Source of the DNA: Camillea tinctor
Lineage: Eukaryota > Ascomycota > Sordariomycetes > Xylariales > Xylariaceae
Assembly (NCBI GenBank): GCA_022578605.1
Contig: MU394072.1
Span: 62,001-126,000, forward strand
Length of the DNA stretch: 64,000 nt
Reading direction: 5' to 3'
How positions within the stretch are numbered: the stretch's first letter is position 1; every line of letters begins with the position of its first letter. Shown piece after piece: positions 11,801 through 22,324 of this stretch. The position numbers and the translations under genes were made by a program. Below the pieces are notes generated by a model that saw nothing but the letters and a program-made list of their open reading frames with translations, was not told the origin of the DNA and made no database searches.

Positions 11801-14669
11801 TCTTCTTTTCTTTCTAACCAAAACTTTATGTCGAAAAAGGTGAAGCTTTAGTCCATGCTTGGCTTAGCTTAGGCGAAAATAAAAACAAAAGGACAGAAGG
11901 CAAATGGCAAATCAATAGAAATAGGGGTTTCAGGTTCGACCTCTGCTCATATTGCAACGAAAACGGGTTCCGTTGATGTGATGTCGGTTAGGTTGACTTG
12001 GCGAGACGAAAGACAGCTTGGCTTCATATGCCACGGACGCACATACAATAATACACAGCCTCTCCGCCCTCGCTAGATCTTACTTCCTACGGTCCCAGTC
12101 CTGCTGTTTTGCACCATCCCTTTTCAGCTATAGGAGGAAGCTAACGGAGAGCTTCTCGGAGCTACGTAAGCAGTACCTTTTTTTCCCCTTCCCCCCTAAT
12201 CTCTTGTTCCTTTAAACTCTCAGTCCTAGATATCAATTAATGCTGAACGTGTAACCCCCTGCTCGATCTGATATGCTGACTACCTAGCTACCTCGCCGCA
12301 ATGAGAGAAGGTCCCGTCTGCTGTGTTCCCCATTTGTATGCATGGAAGTGGCCATGTGCAACACATGGCACATCCTAGTCCATTATATATAACCTACAGA
12401 CGTGTATTTCTCATATATACCCTCGCCTAACAACATATAGCTATGCAGTGTTTCCCCCCCTTATCATATCGCTATCTCTACCTGCATAGGGGGGACGGAA
12501 AAGGGGGGCGGAAGAGAGAGGAGGGAAACACGTCGCCTAGAACTTCAGATGCGATTGTGAGACGCCATCTAGTAGTCTCGAGACGGCTAAGAAGAACTGG
12601 CACTGCCTCTTCGGTGCTGATCTTATAACCTCTCGACGTAAGCTTGAACGGGGTGGCAAACTAGAATAGATAAACCTGTATGGGCTTACCGTGGATCGTT
12701 CCGGAACGCAGCCCACGGGCGAGAGACGGAAGGGTTAGGAGATACTGCGTAACAAGAAAAGGGGGAGAGAAGCCCGGCGGTCTGCCTTGCCAAATTTTTG
12801 ATACGCCTGTCTGTATGCCTCATCACCCTCACCTGGGCTTTCTTACCTGGCTCTAACGTTTCCGGAAACGAGGACGAGAACGAGGACGAAACCGCAGCTT
12901 TTTTCTTCTTAGCACACCTAGCTAGGAAGCATCTATCCATAAGGGCATGGTGTGACCGTAGCTATCCGCCGCCCAGTTTTGCATTACCTCTGTGTAAACA
13001 TTCTTCGTCAAAGTAAGTTAGGTTGGGCATCTAAGACAATATCTGCGAGAACTAGTACATCCCGTCCCAGCTCCCACCATGCATCATCACCTTATTTTCG
13101 GGAAGGGGGCTGAGTGAAGAAGTAAGGGGTGCCACCACCGGAGAAAAAAAATTCGTTATCAAAATTCTAGATCATCCAATGGGGGCCAGTCAACGATCGT
13201 ATCTGCTAACTAAGAAAAGTGTATTGTGAATTATACCCAAAGGGAAAAAGACAAAGAACCAGACATATGCTTTCCATCTCTCCGTAGTCCTATGTCCTAT
13301 TAGCACTTATCACATCACCTCACTACCGGCACTGCCATCGTCTATTACCAAAGTTCAACGACTCGTCGTCTCCCGAGCCCACAAAACTAACTCATCATGA
13401 CGGCATATATGGGGACCCGTGCTCACCCTAGCGTGGCACCACCCTATATCGAAAGGGGAGAGAGGAGGAGAGAGATTGGACAATAACGAATAGAGGACAA
13501 CAGGCAAGCAACTAAGCTATACACGTGTTATGCGCCCCGTTAAAGGGAGTCTAGTCCAGGGCTGGAACTTTCGCTACATTAATCGCGATGACTCGCACTT
13601 GATACGTATGTATGTCCTGCCGGAAGGCAAGCCAGCTCTTTCTCCCTCCTTTTCTGCTCAAATGGTCGCTCTATGGGATAAATATTAGACTTAGTAAAGG
13701 GGAGGACGGGGACTATACTCAGGTGTAGATAGAGAGATAGACAGTTGACCTAAATACCTACCTACCTAAGTAAGATACTAAGCAGATAGAAAATCGTAAT
13801 ACTCTCAAGTAGATCAAGTAGAGGAGTATGTTGATAGGTACCCTACCTTAGCCATATAATTGTTAACGCAACTGTAAGTCCTACAAAGACAGTTTTAGAG
13901 CCACATTTTGTCTTAGATCCTGCTGCTTAATTCAAACCCCAACTAAAGATTGCAAGCAGCTATACACAACTGATCTTGATCTTAATCCGGGGGGAGATAA
14001 TTGTGAGTTAGACGAGATAAAGTATCTCTATACTTACTGTAAGAGAGGAGAAAAACAACTTCTGTAAAGGCATGATCTCGTCGTATATATATGGACATAT
14101 AACTTACGTATGAGTGTATGTTTGTGTATCAACCAAGTATAACATCAGAAGTTACATACAAACACATACATATTCAGAATTATCCGAGCGTACACACACT
14201 TCCATTTCATATTATCGTAACTACCTCTCTTCCCGAGACTCGTACCACCTGCTCGAGTATATACCACCTAGATACTAGAACTTCTCATACGTAGTGAGGT
14301 GATTCTCCGATATCCAAAGTCAACATCATACCCCTATACTTAACCCATGTTTCTTCACCTCTAGAAACTAAAGCAAAAACAAAAAAAAGAAAAAAAAGGA
14401 AAGAAAGGAAAGGAAGAGAGAAGAGAGAAAAAATGCCATTTGTTTTGCTTGACTTTTATCTATCCATATATTCCCTCATCGTGACCCTCTACACCCAAGA
14501 GCAAACCTGACGTTGGGTGTACTAAAGCAGTCCGGAACTTGTATATACCTAAATCTAGTACACAACCAGATTCATATCAATATACACATACAAACCACCA
14601 CCTACCTCCCCTCCCCCTCCTTCCACCTTTCCCCTATCCTCTTCCCCTTCCCTCATACTCCCTATTCAC
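5817..14669. other. 8.9-kb gene-poor intergenic region
   Basis: No protein gene was recognised. The longest frames are about 60-115 codons, lack family similarity that I know, and are often low-complexity. The part next to 5456 must hold the ATPase promoter. There is a CT-rich tract at about 7490-7765, a TACCTAGGTA palindrome at 8291, an ACGCGT at 8963, and many TACC/GGTA words, for example around 13755. No tRNA, rRNA or transposon feature was seen. Noncoding RNAs or genes made of very short exons cannot be excluded. Confidence 0.6.
7490..7765 (+). repeat. Pyrimidine-rich (C/T) tract
   Basis: Around 270 bases are almost wholly C and T on the plus strand, with long T runs near 7690 and 7740. 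Such tracts occur in fungal promoters and leaders, but no gene follows closely on either strand. Confidence 0.5.
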
Positions 14670-16115
14670 CTACCTCCCCATCCCCATACCCATCCCCAAA
14701 TCCACCCTCCCAACCCTCACCAACCCCTCCTCCCCCCCTCTCCCCTCCTCCTCCCCTTCCTCCCCTCTCTCCCCCACCCCAAAGAACCCACCCACCGCAA
14801 CCCTCAACACGCTCTCCCAAAACCCTTGCACCAGGCCCCTAAGCTCCTTATCCTCGCCCGTCTGCCTAAAGTCCGGGAACGCGTTAACCTCGAGCAGCCA
14901 CGCGGTGCCGGCAGCATCAACCAGGAAATCCAGTCCGTAGGCCTCGAACGCGTTGGGCAGGGGGCGGAAGTGCATGGGCATGGCGCGGGCGGCGGCCTCG
15001 AACAGGTCCGCGGTGATGTTGCGGATCTGGGCGAAGATGTGGGGTTTCCGGTCCCCTTCTCCTGCAGCAGGAGGGTAGGGCATATCCAGATCCCAGAACC
15101 GCCTCACGGTGCCCTCCTTCACCGAGCGCTGCAGGCACGTGTTCGTGAGGTGGGCCTCGAGATCGATCGGTTCGTTCCCGGAAGCGGTCGCAGGTTGAGT
15201 GCCGGGGGCGGCGTACGGCTTGGCGGCGAAGAGCGCGAGCATCGGGCGGTAGACGTACACGTCGAGGGCGCCGACGCAGGCGACGTAGGTGCGGATGTGG
15301 AACTTGCGGTTTGCGGTGTTGGGGAGCAGTAAGGGGGGGTGTATGTAGGGCTGGGCGACGAAGTGGCGCAGGTGGGACGCCGTGATGTAGTCTCTGTCTC
15401 CCTTACCCCCATTTCCATCCTCCTGCTCCTGCTCATCCTCATCCTCATCTTCATCATCGCTGCCCTCCCACCCGTCGAAGATCCCCTGCAGCTCCTCCAT
15501 CGTGCTGAAGAGCCGTATGCCCTGGCCGCGATCGCTCATGCTGGGCTTCAGGATCCACCACTCGACGTCCCCTTTGTTTCCGTCTCCCTCGTTTATCTGC
15601 GCGTTGCGCTCCAGGCTTGCGCGTAGGTCGAAGGCTTCGACGAGCGCGTCGTCGAGGAATTCAGCGTAGTCGACCTCGAAGGCCTCGGCTCTCTTCACGT
15701 GTCCGCTGAGCGCTGACTGCGGCCGCTTGGCGACCCAGTGCTCGATTGTGGAGGCGAGGTAGTGCTTGCGGATGAGCGCTTTGCGCAGCATGTAGCTGTT
15801 GACGAGGCACGATCGTGGGTGTTCGGCTACGTACTCCCAGTCGATAGCCTCGTAAGGCGTGATCTGTAGAACGGACGCATCGGGGTGGTTCGCGGGTAGC
15901 AGGGAAGGGAGAGATATCACACCTTCGTCCTCGTCCTCGTTGCTCTTTCGTGACTCTGCATGCGGGTTTGGTTGGGGTTTTGATGTCGGTGGCGTCAGGA
16001 GAGTATACGACTCAGGGGTGAATAGCTTCTGCAAGGCGGCTAGGATGAGGGGCTGCACGTAGGCATCCTCATAGGCGATCAGAGCATAGAAGTGGTTCTT
16101 GGGCCGTAGAGCCAT
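14670..16115 (-). CDS. PBY1: Tubulin-tyrosine-ligase (TTL) domain protein; C-terminal half of Pby1
   Basis: This is an ATP-grasp TTL-family protein. Read alone it starts at the ATG at 16115 (MALRPKNHFYALIAYED) and has 481 aa. It matches the C-terminal half of yeast Pby1 along its length: VNSYMLRKALIRKHYL, the VDYAEFLDDAL block, the nucleotide-binding WWILKPSMSDRGQGIRLF, an acidic insert, NRKFHIRTYVACVGALDVYV, LTNTCLQ, and LLEVNAFPDFRQTG near the end. The last 45 residues are Gly/Glu/Arg-rich, so the plus strand here is very C-rich. Yeast Pby1 is a P-body protein; its substrate is not settled. The SurE half of Pby1 lies just upstream on the same strand (16749-18147). A 564-nt intron (16752-16189, donor GTGAGT, acceptor TATAG) would join them in frame into one 884-aa protein whose third exon starts at 16188. 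I consider the fused and two-gene models about equally likely. Confidence 0.88.
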   Translation of the reverse strand: MALRPKNHFYALIAYEDAYVQPLILAALQKLFTPESYTLLTPPTSKPQPNPHAESRKSNEDEDEGVISLPSLLPANHPDASVLQITPYEAIDWEYVAEHPRSCLVNSYMLRKALIRKHYLASTIEHWVAKRPQSALSGHVKRAEAFEVDYAEFLDDALVEAFDLRASLERNAQINEGDGNKGDVEWWILKPSMSDRGQGIRLFSTMEELQGIFDGWEGSDDEDEDEDEQEQEDGNGGKGDRDYITASHLRHFVAQPYIHPPLLLPNTANRKFHIRTYVACVGALDVYVYRPMLALFAAKPYAAPGTQPATASGNEPIDLEAHLTNTCLQRSVKEGTVRRFWDLDMPYPPAAGEGDRKPHIFAQIRNITADLFEAAARAMPMHFRPLPNAFEAYGLDFLVDAAGTAWLLEVNAFPDFRQTGEDKELRGLVQGFWESVLRVAVGGFFGVGERGEEGEEEGRGGEEGLVRVGRVDLGMGMGMGR

Positions 16116-16748
16116 TGTGAAAGTCGGATGGTTCGTCGATGTTACATTATTTGCTATCGGGGAGGTTTCTTCAGATTTTGTATTGACCCTATACAACGCA
16201 CAGAAAGAGTAAGATACGTGCCACACTAGATCAGGTAACAATATATGTAGGCAGGCAGATTTCGAGGTATGTACAAATATACCAATGGGAACAGGTGTTG
16301 CACTGTACGGAACAAATAAAAAGATAGAAAAAAGAAATATATGCCGGCTTCTTCCTTGAACATGTAAAACTCAGCCAATCTCAGATATACAGCCAGCCTA
16401 TGTCATAGGACTTGTCTCTCTCCCCCCCTCTTTCTCTCATACACACACACACGGACGCAAACATAAACGCTACGAGTCTCTCTCTTCTCCTTTCCAATGC
16501 TTTTCTTCCGAGTCTAGAAATTCAGGCCAAAACTTATGCAAGAGATACTGACCAGCTGTCTATAATGCTCATGAGGAAAGTAGACCAACCGCAATGGATC
16601 ATAACAGAATGATACTGATATATCGCTCTAAAAAAGAAAAAAAGGAACAGACAATTCTACCAGTGAAGACAACAATGACAAGGGTAAAAACAAAAAATTG
16701 CGATAGCTTATGTGTATGTAGCACTTTGCTCTCGACTTCTCTTTATAC
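16116..16748. other. Spacer or large intron between TTL and SurE modules
   Basis: This is 0.6 kb of AT-rich DNA holding a short CA run near 16440. It is either the 3' end of the SurE gene plus the TTL promoter, or mostly a long intron. The minus-strand reading frame of the TTL module stays open upstream of its ATG to about 16241, including a possible linker from 16188 to 16116. Confidence 0.5.
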
Positions 16749-18147
16749 TCACAGTATCAACTCCTCTCCGTGCAGATGGGTCGCCGAGTGCCAGAAGTTT
16801 GCCTTCATCGGCGTTACACTGCGGCGCTTGTTAGTTTATTATGTCTACAGGGGAAAGGCTGGATAAGAAGAATGCACGAAACCCAAGCGGGCAAATCCGT
16901 GCATCGAGAAATCCCCCTTTCTTAAAAAGGGGGGTGGGTTTAAGAAAGTCATAGCAAAAAAAACAACAACATGAGATAGGTGGTTTACCGCGGGAACCTG
17001 CATAATGCATGGCGTAACGGCACGTAAGACAATAGTGATAAGTCAAATATGAAAGGGGAAAAAAATTAACCACATACCTTGTAAGGCCTTCTTTTACAGC
17101 CCAACCGTCGTTCCCTGGTGCCGCGTCGTCTACGCTCTTATAGACGTCGGCGAACCTCGGTGCCCACTTGAAGTGCCTATGTTTTGGATAAGAAGCACCA
17201 GTCTCCTGCTTCTTCGTGTCTGCTGATGTTTTAGCTGTGCTGTTACTCGTGTCTCCCTCTCCGGCCGTCAGCGCGGTGGCTTCCTCGTCCTCTCGGATGC
17301 GCTCCTCCTCTTCGTCCTCGCCGCCCACGCTGCCCTCAACCTCCTCGAAGCAGGTGCCACCGCCCTCGGCGTTGCCCCAATAGTTCTGTAGCATGGGGGT
17401 ATAGAGGGTCTTGCGGGTTTCGACCTTCTCGACGAGGGGCACATTGACTGAGTAGAGGTCGACCGAACCGTCCTCGGGCCACTGGGCGTGTAGGCGTTCG
17501 ATGACACGCACGCTATGACGGCTGGCGGCCGCGATGATACTGGGGTCGTGGTTGCGCGTGAAGAAGGCGTAGCTCAGCGCTATCGACTTCTTCCGGCAAA
17601 CAGCCGCCTCGAGAGCACCACCCAACGTGCCTGAGGACAGGGCGAATACAGCCGTCGTGTTGCGGCCGTAGTTGGGGCCCGACACCACGAGGTCGACGGG
17701 TCCCTTGTCCTGGAAGAAGTGGTGTAGGCCGATTTGTGCGCAGCTTGCCGGTGTGCCGTCCACTAGGATCCATTCTTCCTCTTCCTCTTCCTCTTCTCCC
17801 CCCTTTTCCCTAGTAGCATCTCCATTGGTTAACTCCTTTCCCTCGTCCTTGGCCCCCTCGGCATCCCCCCCGTTCCGATGGCGGCGCTGGATCGGCCGTG
17901 TGTATGTGGTACCTTGGGCCTTGTGGGCGGCGCTGGGACTCGGGTCGAAGGTAGCCGATGGTCGATAATAGAGTGGCTTCACGGTCTGGCCGATCATATG
18001 AGCCTTGCCGATCCAGGAGCGCTGGGTGTGCGGTAGGCACACTGAGACAGTGTGACCGGCCTTCTGCAGCTCACGCACAAGACTGTGAACATAGGGAGAG
18101 GAGGTGGGAGACGGGGGGCCGTCATCATTGGTTACAAGTATGTGCAT
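16749..18147 (-). CDS. PBY1: SurE-family 5'/3'-nucleotidase; N-terminal half of Pby1
   Basis: This is a SurE-type phosphatase/nucleotidase domain, a metal-dependent enzyme family acting on nucleoside monophosphates. It starts at ATG 18147 with HILVTNDDGP, the N-terminal metal-binding signature, followed by QRSWIGKAH, an acidic low-complexity insert, WILVDGTPASCAQIGLHH, and the glycine-rich VVSGPNYGRNTTA active-site loop. Exon 1 is 18147-17078. A 259-nt intron (17077-16819, donor GTATGT, acceptor GCCGCAG) joins it to a 70-nt exon at 16818 that supplies the expected ending SVTPMKANFW. Read this way the protein has 379 aa and stops at 16749. The last codon overlaps a good donor (CT^GTGAGT), so the exon may instead end at 16753 and splice onward to the TTL module, as in yeast Pby1 where SurE and TTL are one chain. 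Without the splice at 17077 the frame runs into unrelated sequence. Confidence 0.9.
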
Positions 18148-19370
18148 CTTGCTTCTCGTGGCCGGTCTTGTCCGGTCTTGTCTCAGGAGAGAGAGAGAGA
18201 GAGATGGTGTGTCGAGGGGGGTCGAGGGGTGTGCTGAAGGTAGGAGTTCAGGTCAATTGGTCTAAGAATCAGAAGAACTGAAACGAGGGATAAGTTTCCG
18301 GCAAGTCAAGGAGGAGGAGTGAACGCTAACAGGTAAACCCTGACTTCCAGTTAGTCCAAGTCTCGGTGGTGGCGGAGTTGCGAATTGCGGAGCAGAAGCT
18401 CGAGATGATGAAATCGGGAAATCTGAGATATGAAATCTTGTATGTAGTGGGGGTGGGGCTTTAGGGGAGAAGGGGGAAGGGCTTAAGGGCTTAAAGGTTT
18501 AGGGACTTTAGGGGCTTAGGAAGCTTTAGGTTTAGGTTTAGGTTAGAGTTTATCGATGCAGGTGTACATCAAAGTTGTATTTATATCATCTCTATTTTAT
18601 ACCTATACCCAGCATATGTACCTATTTAGGTAAGAACCCCAATATAAGTCTAAGTTCTTGTAAGACGGATCCGTGGCTAGACTGCACTTGCACCCTTTAC
18701 TTTTTCGTCCTTTTGGTCACCCGGACAGTAAAGAAACCGGTCAAGGTCAGCATCATCATCATCTTGTCATACAGTATACGATGGAAGTCGGACTGTTCCC
18801 CTATTTGTTCGCCTCTCACGCGATACATATGCCCCAAGCTCATAATAAGTGACATTCTATGCAGATGAGGGCATATGCCACCATGGCACGACATATCACT
18901 ATGGGTGGTCAGAAAAAGCAACGACAGTTTTATCGTGAATAATTCCATTGATACCATGTAGACAGGCCTTTCTGGCCAAACTATCTGAGACCCTGTAACT
19001 AACTGCCGAATCTAAACAACGACACACACATCGGCTTGACTACTACCTATGAATCCTCCTCAACTAAAAGCCACAATTACGGCTTCCCTTTTTTGTTTAA
19101 CGAAACGAATCCGAATCTCATTGACGAGGCCGTCATAGTTTTTGGTTTGGCAAAAGCACGTAGAGTAAACAACACCCAACGCCCTGCCGACTAATCCAGG
19201 TCCGATCACGCCTTCTGCCGTCCATGTGTACCGAACTAATACAAACGAGAATGCTAAAAAAGAATTAAGAGAAGCCAAGTCATACAAAGACCTCGTAGGA
19301 AAAAGAAAAACCTCCCTGTCGATACGAGCCACCCAAATGTAGGGGCCGTGGCGTCACCGTCCTTATCCGC
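18148..19370. other. Intergenic region between the SurE promoter and the 442-aa gene
   Basis: No gene was recognised. It holds a GA dinucleotide run at 18187-18204, a G-rich TTAGGG-like stretch from 18450 to 18548, and AT-rich DNA. From 19070 to 19332 a 90-codon minus-strand frame exists without recognisable domains. The stretch next to 19371 is probably the 3' untranslated region of the 442-aa gene. Confidence 0.5.
18525..18542 (+). repeat. (TTTAGG)3 within a degenerate TTAGGG-like stretch
   Basis: Three perfect TTTAGG units sit at the end of a run from about 18455 containing CTTTAGGGG, GTTTAGGG, TTTAGGGG and CTTAGG. It resembles degenerate telomere-type sequence but is short and not the canonical fungal TTAGGG array. 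Confidence 0.5.
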
Positions 19371-20765
19371 TTAGGCACGTTGGCGCTTCGAAGCCTGGGA
19401 GCTACCTAACAGCTCGCCCTCTCGCTTCTGACCATGGGGCTCAGCTCGACTCTTAGAGCGGCGCCAGCCATCGAAGGGACTGCGGGGCTTGCCCATCTTC
19501 TTCATCGGCGTCTCTTCCGCCAGAAGCTTAGTGGTGGAGCGGGTGGCGCGGACAGTCGAGGGCGGCGAAGTAGGTCCAAACCGGGGAGCCTCTGGCGTGT
19601 CGAGCTTCTGGTGGGCCGCCTTCACCGGTGTCTCAGGTACCTCAAGGTGATCATCGTGCGTGGTGTTGAACACGTGATCCTCAATGTCCGTATCGGCTTC
19701 CTCGTCCTCAATCGTGCTAGTCGCAGTAGTCGCGGTAGTCGCAGGAGCTTTGCCCTTGCCCGCGGGGGGGAACAAGAGGCGGGGCTTGACAGAAGATCGA
19801 GTCATTGGTCGGTGAGGTGCACCCTCGGCGTCCTCATCATCGAGCAGCTCAGAGCTGGCCTCGTGGAAGTCGGAGAACTTGCGGAAGAACTTCTTGCCTC
19901 GACTATAATTACGAGTTAGTATGACAATCGTAAAATGAGAAAAAAGCTGCTTGCACAAGAGAACTTACAATACGTAGACAATTCCATCATCGCGTCGAAC
20001 GGCGTCCTCGATAGCTTGCTTGCCCTCACCGGGAATAGACACCTGCTTGCGTTTGCTTCGTCTCTTGGACGGCTCCTCAACAGGGGCGGGGTCGTTGCCA
20101 TAGAAGGGGTTCTCGGCACTGCTGTCCAACTCAGGAAGACGGTCGCGAGTGTCGGTGAAGATGTTGATAGGATCATCCATCTCCTCGGCGGTGAAGCTCT
20201 CCAGGGTCAATCCGGTATACTTCTTGGCCTTCTTCTTTCGCGGGGTGGGGGCTACATCGGTCTCGGCAGAGAACAAGTTGCGCGCAACGGCACGAGAAGC
20301 CGCCTCGGTCTTCGCATTGGGCTGCTTGCGCGGTGTCTTGGCCGGAGTGGGAAGCATGGCGGAGGTGGTGCCGTGGGAAGATGTAGCGGCGCTGGTGTGG
20401 GACTTTGGCTGGCGAGCTTTGGGGGCAATGGAGGCAATTCCCAGAGAGTCGGCAGCGTGTGCAGTACCTTCGGCAGTCAGAGGACCGGATGCACGTCGCA
20501 CGGAATCCATGGCGGGCATGCGCTTCTTCTGAGGAGAGGTTGCGGGAGTGGAAAAAGTGCTGCTGGATTGTTTCTTGGGCACGCGGTTGTGTTGGTGTTG
20601 AGAGGTGCGCGGGGAAGGGGTGCGTGCATCGGATCTTTGGGATGAGATGCGGGCAGATTTGCGCGGTGAAAATGGTTCCCAAGAATCGCCGTAGCCGTGT
20701 TTAGGTGTACCTGGAGTGTGTACCCTGCCAGGTGGTGAAGGTGTTGACACAGCAAATGTTGCCAT
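19371..20765 (-). CDS. Uncharacterised basic, S/T-P-rich protein (probably nuclear)
   Basis: I do not recognise a named family. There are two exons: 20765-19969 and 19902-19371. The 66-nt intron has donor GTAAGT, an ACTAAC branch site and a TATAG acceptor, and the joined protein has 442 aa. The splice creates the continuous segment IVYVFRGKKFFRKFSDF. The N-terminus has many minimal CDK sites (SP/TP), including WEPFSPRKSARISSQ, then basic clusters (PTPRKKKAKK, KRRSKRK) that look like nuclear localisation signals, and acidic patches. The C-terminal exon has an ELLDDEDAEG patch and several TP motifs. Composition suggests a disordered nuclear phosphoprotein, possibly cell-cycle linked (inference). 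It shares a divergent promoter with DUO1 that carries three ACGCGT boxes. The gene model is strong; the function is unknown. Confidence 0.8.
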
Positions 20766-22324
20766 GGTTGCTGTGTTTTCTTTTGTTTTGTTTTCTTCTC
20801 TTCTTTTTTGTAAAAAAAAGTTGAGTTTGGTATGTACCCAGGTGGTTTAAGGTTAGTGGTAAGTTGGTGGGTGGGTGGTGGTGGATTGGTGTGCAGTGAT
20901 TGTATAGTGGGTGGCGGTAGTGCTTTATTCAGGCAGCTTTGTGGGCGGTCGGTGTGCGATCGAATCAATTTTTCGCCCCAGTTTCCAGCAATAGCCGCGC
21001 GATCTTGTCGAATTCTTTTTTGTCCTCCCCCCCTTTCTCGTCTATTTCTTTTCAATTGAAATAGACTCGGATTGCGCGTATTGAATCGATTGCAGTAGAT
21101 CCAGGGACATGAGGAATTTTTCGGACAGGTAGTGGGTAGTGATTATTTTTATTTTTATTTTTTATTTTCTTCTTGCGATGGGGTGAGGTGGTAAAGGTGA
21201 AAATCCCGAGTTGCACCAGACCAAATCCCAACTTTTCGCAGCGACTGTTTGATTCTCGATTCTTTTTTCTTTTTCTTTTCTGTTTGTTTTGTTTCCTAGT
21301 AAGCAATGTAAGAAGACTCCATAAAGCAAAAAAATTCTCTAGGGCAGCAAGGTCGGCGAGGGTGGCATTAACAACAATGCTTGCACCTAAGAGATAATCG
21401 GCGACGAGTATGTATGATGTATGACTGTGGAATGAGAACTTTTAGGGATGTTGGAGTTAGACGTGAAGGAAATGAGCTGGCAGAGGAAACTCGATAAAAG
21501 TAAAGTGGCTGGGGCCTAAGGGGCTGTCTATTCAAGTGGGGCCAGCCTCCCTTGGCCACATTCCCAGAGAAAGCCACTCACCAGTACAAAGGTACAAGGA
21601 CCCCTGGCATAACCGATGATGTGGTTTATTGTCACGCTTATTGTGAATTCAGCGCCCAAAACGCGTAAACTAATCCCTGTCACGCGTCGCAAATCTCCCC
21701 AATCCCCACCACGCGTTAGGGGGGTGAAAGCCCTATCGATTGCCATGATACCTGATCTAGCCTACTGCTTTTGTTCAGTTGGCAGAATTGATAGCCAGCA
21801 CATCGTCATCCCCACCTACGATGAAATCACAGATGGGAGAAGTGCCCTAGCTGAACAAAACACATCATTACATTTAACAAGAAATGAGACTCAGATCAAG
21901 CTAAGACAAGATAGTGTAAGAGAAACAATAACAACAGACGAGAAAAAAAGAAAACCACACAAAAAAAATGATCTAAACTATGAAGGACCTTGAAATTACC
22001 TGTAATAATACATACATATCTACCAAACAGCCCAACATCAACCCACCAAAACAGTCGTTACTAGGTACTTACAACTGTAGTAGATCACACCATAGGCCTC
22101 TATAAGTTCTAAATTGTAAGTAGCCACATTAGTGTAAAACAAAAAAACCTCTAGCCACACAAGCCTCAACCCTCTGCCCCGTACCTAATGCAAGTTATCC
22201 ATGTTATACTTGCCTGGATAGCTAGCTTGACCAGATACATAATACTACACTACCAATCAACATCGGTATTAGCTGCATCTATCGCACACACAACTCATAC
22301 CCCTCCACAATCATCACCACCACC
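20766..22324. other. Divergent promoter region between the 442-aa gene and DUO1
   Basis: No coding potential was recognised. The region includes a T-rich leader for the minus-strand gene, T/A-rich runs near 21140-21180 and 21260-21300, and a cluster of three ACGCGT hexamers at 21661, 21682 and 21711. The DUO1 leader just before 22325 is C/A-rich. Confidence 0.6.
21661..21716. promoter_or_regulatory. Three ACGCGT (MCB-like) boxes
   Basis: Perfect ACGCGT hexamers occur at 21661-21666, 21682-21687 and 21711-21716. In yeasts this is the MluI cell-cycle box bound by MBF (Mbp1-Swi6 or Res1/Res2-Cdc10), active at G1/S. The cluster lies about 0.6 kb before the DUO1 ATG and 0.9 kb before the ATG of the divergent 442-aa gene. 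Binding is inferred. Confidence 0.55.

Noticed and set aside
11925..11950. GGTTCGACC resembling a tRNA B box
   Set aside because: The sequence departs from GGTTCGANTCC after the seventh base and no cloverleaf could be drawn.
14513..14940. Pro/Ser-rich plus-strand frames at the TTL 3' end
   Set aside because: They arise from the C-rich complement of the Gly/Glu-rich TTL C-terminus and adjacent C/T-rich spacer.
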